Positions 38,404-47,533 are shown, numbered from the stretch's first letter. The stretch is 62,260 nucleotides of DNA from Candidatus Babelota bacterium (GCA_013286935.1 JABDES010000001.1:73543-135802); one strand, 5' to 3'. Notes: generated by a model not told the origin, from the letters alone. A program made the numbers and translations.

Positions 38404-39186
38404 TTATAGCAGGTTATCTAGTTTGTTACTGCCTTCTAGAGAGTCTTTTAGTTCAGTTAGGAAAAATTTTGTTTCACCAGTTGCCTTTATAGTGCTTATA
38501 GGCGGGAGAAATTTTTGACATCTCTCAATAATGTAATACAGCTGCGGAATATTTCCACAGCGTGCATACCGATGTAAATTAAATAGGCATTCTTGACAAG
38601 CGTCCACTCTGTATTTTGTGCGCATTTTGGGCGTTGTCTTGTATCCTGCAACTTCACGAAGTCTTTTCTCTGTCTTTTCGCATATCTCGTTTGCTACTTC
38701 AACGTAACCTCGCCCAAGTTTGGGGTGTACTTGAGCCATCTCTTCTTTATATTTTTGTAAAAAATCTTTATTGATCATCGTTGCCACTTCTTGATCTGTT
38801 ATTCGTGACCAATATTGTTGCTTAATCGTTATTAATCGTTCACCGGGCAAGCAAACAGGGACTTCTTCCTGGCAAATGTACTTATTATTTAATTTTGCAA
38901 CAAGGTAACTCCAATTAGGCCAAAATTTGTGCCTCAGGCGATAACCAACGGCTAGTATAGCCACTCCGGTAACGGCACTGGCTATTATGAGGATATCTTT
39001 TTTGTTTTCAACGCAAAACTTTTTACAAGCCGCGTAGGGTGATTCATTTTCACATGTCAGGTCATGACAGTCGTCTACAGGTGCTGCTGGCTCTTGTGGT
39101 TGAGTTTGCGATGAATGCACAGGTAGAACGAATGAGGTGGCAACCAGAACCATAAGTGTAATAATTTTGTTTATATTGTTAGCCAT
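38404..39186 (-). CDS. Exported membrane protein with Cys-rich regions
   Basis: ATG 39186 follows AGGATG; the frame extends upstream to 39243 without support. The 260 residues are: signal peptide (MANNINKIITLMVLVATSFV), Pro/Glu linker with several Cys (DDCHDLTCEN), VENKKD, transmembrane helix (ILIIASAVTGVAILAVGY), then a basic soluble domain with a Cys pair (CQECLFNLHRYARCG). Function is unknown. It heads a two-gene unit with the smaller homolog-like gene downstream. Confidence 0.68.
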   Translation of the reverse strand: MANNINKIITLMVLVATSFVLPVHSSQTQPQEPAAPVDDCHDLTCENESPYAACKKFCVENKKDILIIASAVTGVAILAVGYRLRHKFWPNWSYLVAKLNNKYICQEEVPVCLPGERLITIKQQYWSRITDQEVATMINKDFLQKYKEEMAQVHPKLGRGYVEVANEICEKTEKRLREVAGYKTTPKMRTKYRVDACQECLFNLHRYARCGNIPQLYYIIERCQKFLPPISTIKATGETKFFLTELKDSLEGSNKLDNLL

Positions 39187-39276
39187 AGTACATCCTATAA
39201 GAGCTTTTTGCTTGTTTTTGGACACCACCCACTTCGGTGCCATCTATAACTCAGTATAGGCAATGGATTCAGTTTG

Positions 39277-40104
39277 TCAAATTTTATATGGCATTGGCGT
39301 ATTGTTGGGCTGATTTTTTAATACATTGTGATGCTTGGTGGATAAGTCAGGAACATTCAAATCTAGAATTTCCTCTTTTAAGGGGATATTTTTGTTTTCT
39401 TGGCTAACGATTCGCATGATTTCATCATACGAATGGGTGCAAATATCAAAAAAATGCCTATTTATCTGCTTGTTAAGGTAAAAGGCTTGCCATCGATTTT
39501 TAATCTTGCCAATGGTTTGCATAAATTCGCTGGCTGGTATCCACGCATAGTTTAATTTCTTCTGATCTGGCACGGGAGATGCATTGTTAAATGTGTCCTC
39601 AGGCACAAAGTCAACATGCGCTAAAAACATATGTGAGCTGTTTTTTTTATTATGCACTTGGTTTGTTATGCGAGTAGCAAGGTAGTTATTGCTTTGTTGG
39701 CTACAATTATCGATTTCATCTCGTGATAACGTTTTTTCGAGTGGCCTTATTGCCAGGGCCAGTTTTCCAAAGACATAACGCGTTTGTTTTGAGCAATAGT
39801 CGAGCGCTGTTTTTAAATAGGAAATGCCCTCATTGCCCCATGGCCCGCCAAAATCGCCCCATTCGCCTTTTGTGTTTTTACTTAACAAAAAGTACATTTT
39901 TCCGTCATGTAAATGGTATGGCAGAATTCCAACGTGAAAGATTGACTTTATTTTGGTCGGTACGGACAGGTTTAGAGACTGGGATGATGCATCCAGGTTG
40001 AGCGCCGGAGGTTGGTTCTTCTCTGCTCGCGCGTCTGGCAAGCAACATAACAAACATATGAGGGCGAAACACCCCCTTATTTTAATTTTCGAATAGAAAA
40101 TCAT
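39277..40104 (-). CDS. Secreted Nudix-like protein with degenerate catalytic box
   Basis: The 275 residues open with a signal peptide (about 1-27, ending near DARA). From residue 55 the sequence reads like a Nudix fold: VGILPYHLHDGKMYFLLS, then WGDFGG and a helix. The Nudix box G-x5-E-x7-R-E-x2-E-E is broken: GGPWGNE keeps the Gly and Glu, but the REUxEE part is replaced by LDYCSKQT, so the metal-binding Glu residues are missing. A later WIPASEF strand fits Nudix proteins. It is probably not a hydrolase. Fold assignment is moderate; a binding role is inference. Confidence 0.6.
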   Translation of the reverse strand: MIFYSKIKIRGCFALICLLCCLPDARAEKNQPPALNLDASSQSLNLSVPTKIKSIFHVGILPYHLHDGKMYFLLSKNTKGEWGDFGGPWGNEGISYLKTALDYCSKQTRYVFGKLALAIRPLEKTLSRDEIDNCSQQSNNYLATRITNQVHNKKNSSHMFLAHVDFVPEDTFNNASPVPDQKKLNYAWIPASEFMQTIGKIKNRWQAFYLNKQINRHFFDICTHSYDEIMRIVSQENKNIPLKEEILDLNVPDLSTKHHNVLKNQPNNTPMPYKI

Positions 40105-40261
40105 TTAAAAATCCTTTGATACGTCGTGATTTATTTGGGGTTACCATTATATATTGGTATATAATGGTATGTAACTATACATGATTTTATGGCGTATATG
40201 AAGGAGAAGAGGTGATTTTTATATTTTTTGATTTTTTATCCTAATGTTGCTTCTTTTTCGC

Positions 40262-40290
40262 TTGTGTTGTGTCGATCTATTTAGTATTCT
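40262..40290 (+). promoter_or_regulatory. Putative gyrA promoter
   Basis: TTGTGT (40262-40267) and TATTCT (40285-40290) are 17 bp apart and about 50 bp upstream of the gyrA ATG. Both boxes are imperfect. Confidence 0.35.
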
Positions 40291-40341
40291 AAATGTCAAA
40301 TTTATTCAGCAAAACCGGGCTATAGCAAAAGGATTCTTCAT

Positions 40342-42894
40342 ATGGAATCAATAACCAATAGTGATGATAAAAACGATAAAAAAATGAGAGTAAGGCCAAT
40401 CCTGATCGAAGATGAGCTTAAAGGCTCTTTCCTTGATTATGCAATGTCTGTAATTGTAAGTCGGGCCATTCCGGATGTTAGGGATGGTTTAAAGCCGGTA
40501 CATCGCAGAATCTTGTATACCATGCATCTTTTAGGTTTTCATTATAACAAGCCATATCATAAATCCATTCGTGTTGCGGGTGACGTTCTGGGTAGGTTTC
40601 ATCCGCATGGCAATGAAGCAATTTATGGTACGATGGTTGGGTTGGTGCAGGATTTTTCTAAGCGTTACCCCCTGCTAGATGGCCAAGGCAACTGGGGTTC
40701 AGTGGATGGCGATAATGCTGCAGCACCGCGGTATACCGAAGTTAGAATGCAGAAAATTTCCCAAGAAATTCTAGCCGATATTGATCGTGAGACGGTCGGA
40801 TTTGTACCAAATTTTGATGAATCGACCGTTGAGCCGGTTGTGCTGCCAAGTAAGTTGCCAACCCTTTTGGCAAATGGCACGGCTGGTATTGCGGTTGGGA
40901 TGGCAACATCGATACCGCCTCATAATTTGACAGAGCTGCTTAATGCTTGTCTTGCGATATTGGATGATTCTCAACTGTCTGACGATGCCTTGTTTGAATT
41001 GATTCCGGCTCCTGACTTTCCTACCGGTGGCATCATTTGTGGTCGTTCTGGGGTAGTACGTGCTTACAAGACTGGTCGAGGCAATGTTATTGTTCGTGGC
41101 GTAGTCAACACGGAGGAGACCAACAAAGGGTTGGCGCTCATTATTACCGAGCTACCGTACCAGGTTAACAAAGCTGATCTTGCCATCAAAATGGCTGAGT
41201 TGGTTAAGGAAAAGGTTATTGAAGGTATTTCAAATATTCGTGATGAATCTAATAAAAAAGGAATGCGCCTTATTGTTGAGATAAAAAGGGCAGAATCTCC
41301 GCAGCTCATACTCAATCAACTTTATAAGCATACCGCATTGCAAACATCCATTCCGATATTGATGTTGGCTTTGCTTGATAATAGGCCAATTGTCTTTACG
41401 CTTCGCCAGATGATTGATGAATTTATTTATCATCGTCGCCAAGTTGTTTACAAGCGAACTGTTTTTGATCTTAAAAAGGCTCAGGCGCGTGAGCATATTT
41501 TACAAGGGTTTGTTGTAGCGCTTAAAAATATTGACGAAATTGTAGCGCTCATTAAAGGATCGTCTTCTTCGGATGAGGCCATAACGAGCCTTAATAAACG
41601 CTTTTCATTTACTGCAGAACAGGCTAAATCGATACTTGAAATGCGTTTGCAGCGTTTGACAGGGCTAGAGCAGGATAAAATTCGTTCTGAGCTTGAAGAG
41701 TTAAAACTGTCTATAGAGCATTTACGTTCAATCATTGACAAGCCGGAAGTATTGACCCAAGAGATTCGTTCGGAGTTACAGTTACTCAGACAAACATATG
41801 GTGATGAGCGACGATCGCGCATCGAAGCTCCTGTTGACATTCTGACGGAGGTTGACCTGATACCGGACGATGAGGTTGTGGTGACTTTGACTATGAAAGG
41901 TTACCTTAAGCGCGTTGCGCTTGATACGTATGAGGTACAACATCGCGGTGGAAGAGGCAAGATGGGGATGGCAACGCTTGAAGGTAGTGATGATATAGTT
42001 GAAGATCTTTTTGTGACAAAAAATCATGACACGCTTCTCTTCTTTACCAGTCTTGGCAGAGTGTACAATCTACAAGTGTTTGAGGTTCCTGAAAGCTCAC
42101 GTACAGCAAAAGGCCGTGCTGTAGTCAATCTTCTCCCACTGCAAGACGGTGAAAGAGTGGTCAAGCTACTGTGTACACGTGATATGGATGGCCAATTTAT
42201 CATTATGCTTACTCGGTTAGGCACTATAAAACGAACTGATGCTGCTGAATTTATTAAAATTCGGTCAACTGGCATACGGGCGCTGACTTTACACGAAGAG
42301 GATGAGCTTGTGTTTTGTGCTGTTAGTTCCGGTTCGCAGTCGATTGTTATTGCAACTGCTAACGGTCAAGGGATTCGTTTTAAAGAGACCGAAGTGAGAT
42401 CCATGGGCAGGCAAGCTGCTGGTGTGATCGGTATAAAATTGCGTAAAGGTGACCATGTTGTAGGCATGGAAGTTGTAGATGAAGATGGAGAAATATTGTT
42501 TGCAACCCAGCATGGTTATGGAAAAAAAGTGAGCATTGTTGATTTTCGTGTTGCTCATCGTAGCGGTATGGGGGTTAGGGCTATACCGGCAGACAAGCGC
42601 AATGGAAAGGTTATAGGGCTTTGTGTTGTGACCCCTTATTCAAATATTTTACTCATTGACGAGTCTGGAAAGATTATTCGTCTTCCGGCAAGTGAAATTC
42701 GCACGATGGGGCGTCAGGCAAAGGGAGTGCGACTTATTAGATTGGGTGCAGGCCAAAAGCTTTCTACTATTTGTGCGTTTCACGATCAGGCTCCAGATGA
42801 CTTACCCAATTTACCGCCAAAAAAGGCCGATTCTTCTGTGAGTGTTGATGCTAAACCGATGACCAATGACGAGCTTCAGGATGACCAAGAATAA
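40342..42894 (+). CDS. gyrA: DNA gyrase subunit A
   Basis: The 850 residues contain the breakage-reunion domain with catalytic Tyr131 (APRYTE) and a six-bladed C-terminal domain. Its first blade carries a GyrA-box (QHRGGRG), which separates gyrase from ParC. Repeated blade motifs follow (GRVYNL, GTIKRT, GQGIRF, GYGKKV, GKIIRL). The quinolone-region sequence HPHGNEAIYG (87-96) differs from the usual HPHGDSAVYD at three positions. AAAGGA lies eight bases before the ATG. gyrB is not adjacent; dprA follows 15 bp downstream. Confidence 0.98.
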   Translation: MESITNSDDKNDKKMRVRPILIEDELKGSFLDYAMSVIVSRAIPDVRDGLKPVHRRILYTMHLLGFHYNKPYHKSIRVAGDVLGRFHPHGNEAIYGTMVGLVQDFSKRYPLLDGQGNWGSVDGDNAAAPRYTEVRMQKISQEILADIDRETVGFVPNFDESTVEPVVLPSKLPTLLANGTAGIAVGMATSIPPHNLTELLNACLAILDDSQLSDDALFELIPAPDFPTGGIICGRSGVVRAYKTGRGNVIVRGVVNTEETNKGLALIITELPYQVNKADLAIKMAELVKEKVIEGISNIRDESNKKGMRLIVEIKRAESPQLILNQLYKHTALQTSIPILMLALLDNRPIVFTLRQMIDEFIYHRRQVVYKRTVFDLKKAQAREHILQGFVVALKNIDEIVALIKGSSSSDEAITSLNKRFSFTAEQAKSILEMRLQRLTGLEQDKIRSELEELKLSIEHLRSIIDKPEVLTQEIRSELQLLRQTYGDERRSRIEAPVDILTEVDLIPDDEVVVTLTMKGYLKRVALDTYEVQHRGGRGKMGMATLEGSDDIVEDLFVTKNHDTLLFFTSLGRVYNLQVFEVPESSRTAKGRAVVNLLPLQDGERVVKLLCTRDMDGQFIIMLTRLGTIKRTDAAEFIKIRSTGIRALTLHEEDELVFCAVSSGSQSIVIATANGQGIRFKETEVRSMGRQAAGVIGIKLRKGDHVVGMEVVDEDGEILFATQHGYGKKVSIVDFRVAHRSGMGVRAIPADKRNGKVIGLCVVTPYSNILLIDESGKIIRLPASEIRTMGRQAKGVRLIRLGAGQKLSTICAFHDQAPDDLPNLPPKKADSSVSVDAKPMTNDELQDDQE

Positions 42895-42909
42895 GATTGG
42901 TATTGCGTA

Positions 42910-44127
42910 ATGAGTCTATCTGCGTCTGAGCGCTTAATTTTACACGCCTCTCTGATAGACGGCGTTGGGGCGCTTACATTGCGTACCATTTTTGAACGTA
43001 AATCCAGTTCAATTGAATGGACAGATCTTTACCGTTTTTCTGTAAATGACTTTTGCGAGCAGTTTAGTGTGTCACCAAGAATATCTCGACTGTTGGTCGA
43101 TGGCCTTGCAGATGCCAAATGTTTGGACGAAGAAACTGAGCTTATTGACCGTCACCATGTTAAGGTTTTGACCTGTTTGTCAGAGTTTTATCCTTCGTCA
43201 TTGTCGACTATTGTTGGTCCTCCTGCCGTCTTGTACTATCATGGATTGTTGCATTGTGACCAGGCATTAGCCATTGTTGGCTCTAGAAAAGCGGGTTCCT
43301 ATGCCCAACAGGTGCTTGTTTCCATTATTCCTCAGCTGGTGTTAAACAATTTTACCATAGTGAGCGGTGGTGCGCGTGGTGCTGATACTATGGCTCACGA
43401 ACTAGCCCTAAAAGCACGTGGAAGCACGATAGCAGTGCTTGGGTCGGGTCTTTTGGAGCCTTATCCGTGGGAAAACAAAAAATTATTTGAATCCATAGTT
43501 GCTGCTGGTGGTGCTGTTTTAAGCATATTTTCTCTTCGCACTAAAGCCTTGGCTGGTAATTTTCCTGCAAGAAATAGAATTATTTCCGGCCTTAGTCATG
43601 GTTGTTTGGTCGTTCAGGCTGCACAGAAAAGTGGTGCTCGTATTACAGCTCAATATGCGCTTGATCAGGGAAGAGAGGTTTTTGCTATTCCAGGCTCTAT
43701 TGGCGATGAATTGAGCGTTGGCTGCCATGAGTTGATTCAGCAGGGGGCAAAGCTTGTTACGAACGCGAATGACATTCTTATAGAGTTTGGGTTTCAACGG
43801 TCTACTGAAATGTCTCCTGAGCGCGTCACGCCTATTGATAATGTGCCGGCGTCACAACCTCACTTAGAAGTTGGTAAAAAGATCAACCATAGTGGACAGG
43901 TGCGTGAAGCTACGCAGTCGCTTGAAAAACTGTTGGAAGACTATGCGATTAGTGATGTTGTTGTTGGAATGAAAATGTTGTTACAGTGCCAATCTGCGCA
44001 ATATGTAGACAGTTTGCTTGAGGTTAACAATATAGAGCTTGTACGGGCGCAGCAGATTCTTTTTGAGCTTATGGTGGCTGGCTTGATAGATCAGGACAGT
44101 GCTGGTCGGTGGGTTCGCCTGGTTTAG
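42910..44127 (+). CDS. dprA: DNA processing protein DprA
   Basis: The 405 residues include the Rossmann-like core with AIVGSRKAGSYA, the SGGARGADTMAH signature, AVLGSGLLEPYP, FPARNRIISGLS and GREVFAIPG, all diagnostic of DprA/Smf. A C-terminal winged-helix-like domain spans about 330-405. DprA loads RecA on incoming single-stranded DNA in natural transformation. With PilB, PilC and prepilin genes in the window, a DNA-uptake pathway is plausible. The gene is short-spaced after gyrA and likely co-transcribed. Confidence 0.96.
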   Translation: MSLSASERLILHASLIDGVGALTLRTIFERKSSSIEWTDLYRFSVNDFCEQFSVSPRISRLLVDGLADAKCLDEETELIDRHHVKVLTCLSEFYPSSLSTIVGPPAVLYYHGLLHCDQALAIVGSRKAGSYAQQVLVSIIPQLVLNNFTIVSGGARGADTMAHELALKARGSTIAVLGSGLLEPYPWENKKLFESIVAAGGAVLSIFSLRTKALAGNFPARNRIISGLSHGCLVVQAAQKSGARITAQYALDQGREVFAIPGSIGDELSVGCHELIQQGAKLVTNANDILIEFGFQRSTEMSPERVTPIDNVPASQPHLEVGKKINHSGQVREATQSLEKLLEDYAISDVVVGMKMLLQCQSAQYVDSLLEVNNIELVRAQQILFELMVAGLIDQDSAGRWVRLV

Positions 44128-44141
44128 GTATCTCTTGAGCC

Positions 44142-44519
44142 ATGGAGGTGTGTTATGTATTGGATACTATCGTCTGCGATTTTTACAAATCTGTGGTTTA
44201 TATAACCCCTTATCAACAATTTCTTGACCTAACAGATGATAGAAAGCGTAAGGTTATGAGTCTTTTCCGTTTGATGGCAACTCATGCTAAAATTCACGAC
44301 GAGACCAAGTTTCGTTACGAGGGGGATAACATATATGCCTTCAAGCCCCAACCAGATCGTTATTTATGCTTCTTTTTTAAGGGTAAGAAAATCATCGTTA
44401 CTAACGCATTTGAAAAAAGGACTCAAAAGATGCGTGAACAAGAAAAGGACAGGGCATTGAAAGCATATAACGATTATGAAATGCGTATAGCTCAAGGAAT
44501 GTATTATGAAAAAGAGTAA
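44142..44519 (+). CDS. RelE/HigB-type toxin (type II toxin-antitoxin)
   Basis: The 125-residue protein matches the phage-derived Gp49/HigB-like branch of RelE toxins: a Lys/Arg-rich core, FKPQPDRYLCFFFKG, then VTNAFEKRTQKM and a helical tail ending in DYEMRIAQG. Such toxins cleave mRNA on the ribosome. It overlaps the following HTH gene by 14 bases, the toxin-first order typical of HigBA. The start is uncertain: ATG 44142 contains the likely ribosome site GGAGG, so TTG 44160 is an alternative. Confidence 0.82.
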   Translation: MEVCYVLDTIVCDFYKSVVYITPYQQFLDLTDDRKRKVMSLFRLMATHAKIHDETKFRYEGDNIYAFKPQPDRYLCFFFKGKKIIVTNAFEKRTQKMREQEKDRALKAYNDYEMRIAQGMYYEKE

Positions 44520-44808
44520 GACGACAAACAAGACGGTTAAATCAACATATGATGTGCTCATTGATGACCCTGAACAAAAGAAGTTACTCGAGCAAGAATA
44601 TCAAGAGCTTTTGTTATCAGAACTCCTTCTTGCAACAATGAAACGTGATCAAGTGTCTGTACGCAAATTAGCCGCAGAGGCGGGAGTTTCGCCTACCATT
44701 ATTCAGGAATTGCGGGTAGGAAAGAGAACAAACATTACACTTGCTACATTTAATCGTGTGCTTGATGCAATTGGGTATCAGATTTCCATTGAGCCTAAAG
44801 GTCGATAA
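44506..44808 (+). CDS. HigA-like HTH antitoxin
   Basis: The 100-residue protein has a helix-turn-helix of the Xre type in the C-terminal half (VSVRKLAAEAGVSPTIIQEL followed by ITLATFNRVLDAIGY). It probably neutralises the preceding toxin and represses the operon. It starts inside the toxin gene. The N-terminal 30 residues are basic and polar. Confidence 0.82.
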   Translation: MKKSKTTNKTVKSTYDVLIDDPEQKKLLEQEYQELLLSELLLATMKRDQVSVRKLAAEAGVSPTIIQELRVGKRTNITLATFNRVLDAIGYQISIEPKGR

Positions 44809-44963
44809 CAATCACCAGTTATGATGTTGCATCGACAGACATGCCAGAATCGCCAAAGACCTCCTCCAAATTTTTAAGGAGCTTTTTCCAGTCAAAAGTT
44901 CGACTTGTCCATCGTAGTCCGGCCAAAAGTTCAAAGTCTAACCAGCGACGGCAGAGCCATGCG

Positions 44964-45638
44964 CTAGATGTTATCAGCGGGCTTTTGAGAGTATTTTCCG
45001 TCTAACATGCGTGACAAAAGCATTAGGCATCCAGAAAGCAGCAGGTAGATCAATACTATAATACCCCACACTGGAATTGGATTGAGATAGTGCGCGATTA
45101 TATTTTTGCCAATTTTAGTAAGCTCAGGAACTCCCAATACAGAGAGCAAGGCGGTACTTTTAATAAGTGATTCGTACTCATTAACCATGATGGGCGCTAT
45201 AACTCTAATTGCTTGTGGAAAAATAATATAACGCATTGTCTGTATATTGTTGAGTCCCGCGCAAGCAGCGGCATCCCATTGGCCATTGGGGATAGATGAA
45301 ATTCCTGATCTTACAATAGTAGTTACGTATGCCGATGAACATAGGCTCAAAGATATAATAGATGCAGCAATTGGCGATAAATTGATGCCTAGCAGGTCTG
45401 GTAAGACAAAATATGCTATTAAAAGTTGTACATACAGCGGTACTGCGCGCCATAGAAACACAAAACAAAGTATGGGAGGCGCACAAATCTGTCCAATCAT
45501 TGTTGGCAGCTTTGACACTACGCCAAAAATTATGCCTATGGTAGTGCTTATCAATGCACTCAGGGCCCATACGCCGATTGTAATTACAAGTCCGCGCGAT
45601 AAAAGCGGGGCATACAAAATCAAAGAAGAATAAAACAT
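44964..45638 (-). CDS. Polar amino acid ABC transporter permease (HisM/GlnP family)
   Basis: The 224 residues have about five membrane segments and the family signature around 115-150: the inner loop ISSIPNGQWDAAACAGLNNI (an EAA-type loop) followed by QTMRYIIFPQAIRV. It imports amino acids with the substrate-binding protein encoded 11 bp upstream on the same strand. No cognate ATPase gene (GlnQ type) is adjacent, so the ATPase must be elsewhere or shared. Confidence 0.92.
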   Translation of the reverse strand: MFYSSLILYAPLLSRGLVITIGVWALSALISTTIGIIFGVVSKLPTMIGQICAPPILCFVFLWRAVPLYVQLLIAYFVLPDLLGINLSPIAASIISLSLCSSAYVTTIVRSGISSIPNGQWDAAACAGLNNIQTMRYIIFPQAIRVIAPIMVNEYESLIKSTALLSVLGVPELTKIGKNIIAHYLNPIPVWGIIVLIYLLLSGCLMLLSRMLDGKYSQKPADNI

Positions 45639-45649
45639 TGCAGGCTTCC

Positions 45650-46465
45650 TTATTTATTAAGCCATACTTTTTCAGCCTGTTTTATTGAGCCATCATTTTT
45701 AAGTTCAGCAATAATAGTGCCGATTTTATTGGCGAGCTCACTGTTTTGCTTATTAATGCATATACCAGCACCGTTTGATTGATATTCTTTTGGTAAATTA
45801 ACCTCTATAGATACAAGTTTTGGTTGTTGTTTTTTGAGCGTTGGCATAATGTCAGGGTCCATAAATGCGGCCAAAACTTTTTTATACTGTAGATTCATCA
45901 TAATATCTGCAATTGATTCTACTTTTATAATACTATTGTTGTTGAGTTTGGTTATCAGGTATTTTTCCTGTGTAGATCCGGGCTCAACGCATATAAGGTC
46001 ATTCGGATAGTATGTAATAAGGTCATCAATAGATGAGATGTTTTTAGGGATTTTTTCCCAAAAAACGAGTGGAAATGAGGTAAGTTTTTCGCCGGTATAG
46101 TGAATCATTGTAAATAGTTTTTCACGCTCTGCAGTAATCGAACAGTTAGTCATTACCATATCAAGCCTGTTTTGATTTAATGCAATCAACAGAGCAGACA
46201 AATCCATATCTTTAATAATCAATGTTTTATTGAGTTTTTTTGCAATTAGATGTGCAATTTCTACGTCAAATCCTTCATATTGCCCCGATGGCGTTAATGC
46301 GGCATATGGTACATAACCTATGATCATTCCTACAACAAGGGAGTCGTTCGGGTGGTTGTTAGCCGCTGCTTTACGGCATTTGAAAAACCAAATAGCGGGC
46401 AGGCTGAGTGCAATTGCGCCCAGTAAAGCAAATAGTATTGTTGATTTAGGGATATTAACGTTCAT
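45650..46465 (-). CDS. Polar amino acid ABC transporter substrate-binding protein
   Basis: ATG 46465 has AAGGA seven bases upstream; the longer frame to 46552 adds an unlikely basic Cys-rich leader. The N-terminus has a hydrophobic membrane segment (ILFALLGAIALSLPAIWFF). The PBPb-type domain is clear: GYVPYAALTPSGQYEGFDVE, LNQNRLDMVMTNCSIT, and VEPGSTQEKY. It captures amino acids outside the inner membrane for the adjacent permease. Specificity cannot be read from the sequence. Confidence 0.9.
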   Translation of the reverse strand: MNVNIPKSTILFALLGAIALSLPAIWFFKCRKAAANNHPNDSLVVGMIIGYVPYAALTPSGQYEGFDVEIAHLIAKKLNKTLIIKDMDLSALLIALNQNRLDMVMTNCSITAEREKLFTMIHYTGEKLTSFPLVFWEKIPKNISSIDDLITYYPNDLICVEPGSTQEKYLITKLNNNSIIKVESIADIMMNLQYKKVLAAFMDPDIMPTLKKQQPKLVSIEVNLPKEYQSNGAGICINKQNSELANKIGTIIAELKNDGSIKQAEKVWLNK

Positions 46466-46668
46466 AGGGTTTTCCTTAGCCGATTTTGAGAGTGTATGTT
46501 TGAACTTGCACTTCTGTCTTATACGATGGCAAAATTTGCATTTTTTATTCAAGTGATTTATAATTTATACAGCTAAATAGTGCATATATCAAGAAAAACT
46601 TCATAAAAATTTCAGGTAGGCTTCTTATTATTTGACGTTAAGTCTTAGCCGTTTTTTTGTTGTTTTTA

Positions 46669-46696
46669 TTGACAATTGTGATTTTCGTGGTACAAT
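46669..46696 (+). promoter_or_regulatory. Near-consensus sigma70 promoter for the paralog array
   Basis: TTGACA (46669-46674) and TACAAT (46691-46696) are 16 bp apart and 56 bp upstream of the ATG at 46752. It should drive all three tandem paralogs. Confidence 0.7.
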
Positions 46697-46751
46697 TAAG
46701 CATTAATGAGATATTTTTGCTATATAATCTTTAATTATTTGGAGATGGCAT

Positions 46752-47522
46752 ATGAAATATATATATAATTTTTTTGTAGCGGTTATTTGTTCTTTTCTTT
46801 TTTATTCAGCGCAAGATCAATGTTCTGATGGGATGGTTGATGCAGATCGGCCGCCAGAGGCAACTGAGCAGGCATTGAGGTCTGATATTTCTGATAAGGC
46901 GGACGGCAGCGCTATGAAGCATCAATTGCCCAAAGAAGAGGAAGTTGCAATGGCCATTAGGGTTGCTCTTGCCAATGGTGGCTTTGGGATGCTTGGGTCA
47001 AGGGTCGCTCCTGTTATAGATAGCTTGGTGGCCGCATTATTAAACACTGAGCTGCTAATGGTTAATGATGAACGTTTCAAAAACATAAAACGCCCTAGGT
47101 TTCACATTGACAACATTAGTCCTTACATTTGGGCAGGGTGCGTAATGTTAAGCCAGGCTTATGGTAACTACCTAATGAATCGTTCGCAAGTGGCAGTCGC
47201 TATTGATAAAAATACCAATAGTGACAATAAGATGGCTAGTAATATTCTTGTTAAAGGCATGGGTCATATTAATCCAATATTAGAAAATGGTGGGGCGACG
47301 GTGGGGTGGGGTATGATAAAGTATATGCTTTATCCGCTTTCAACCCAGTATAAGAGTGTCCCGCGCGCGTTTGTTGACCTTGTGGTTTCTTTGGGTGGAA
47401 TTTTGTCTCAACCGCTCTACAATCTATGCTCTTACAAAGTTAGAAAGTTATATGCCTCCTATTGCGCTAAAAATAAGGAAAATACGCCTGAAGCGCCCGT
47501 AAGTGCGCCTTCTAGCGTTTAA
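46752..47522 (+). CDS. Secreted paralog-family protein, array copy 1
   Basis: The 256 residues have a signal peptide (MKYIYNFFVAVICSFLFYSA) and a polar segment. A hydrophobic core follows with ANGGFGMLGSRVAP, WAGCVMLSQAYGNYLMNRSQ, LENGG and the hallmark SQPLYNLCSYKVRKLY near the C-terminus. It ends in APSSV. GGAG lies before the ATG. It is the most divergent of the three array members in its middle section. Function is unknown; several hydrophobic stretches suggest membrane association after export. Confidence 0.78.
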   Translation: MKYIYNFFVAVICSFLFYSAQDQCSDGMVDADRPPEATEQALRSDISDKADGSAMKHQLPKEEEVAMAIRVALANGGFGMLGSRVAPVIDSLVAALLNTELLMVNDERFKNIKRPRFHIDNISPYIWAGCVMLSQAYGNYLMNRSQVAVAIDKNTNSDNKMASNILVKGMGHINPILENGGATVGWGMIKYMLYPLSTQYKSVPRAFVDLVVSLGGILSQPLYNLCSYKVRKLYASYCAKNKENTPEAPVSAPSSV

Positions 47523-47533
47523 GGATTTTGAAT

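Noticed and set aside
42910-44127. Competence island
   Set aside because: dprA alone, with pilus parts elsewhere, does not establish natural transformation. No comEC or comF-like gene is in the window.
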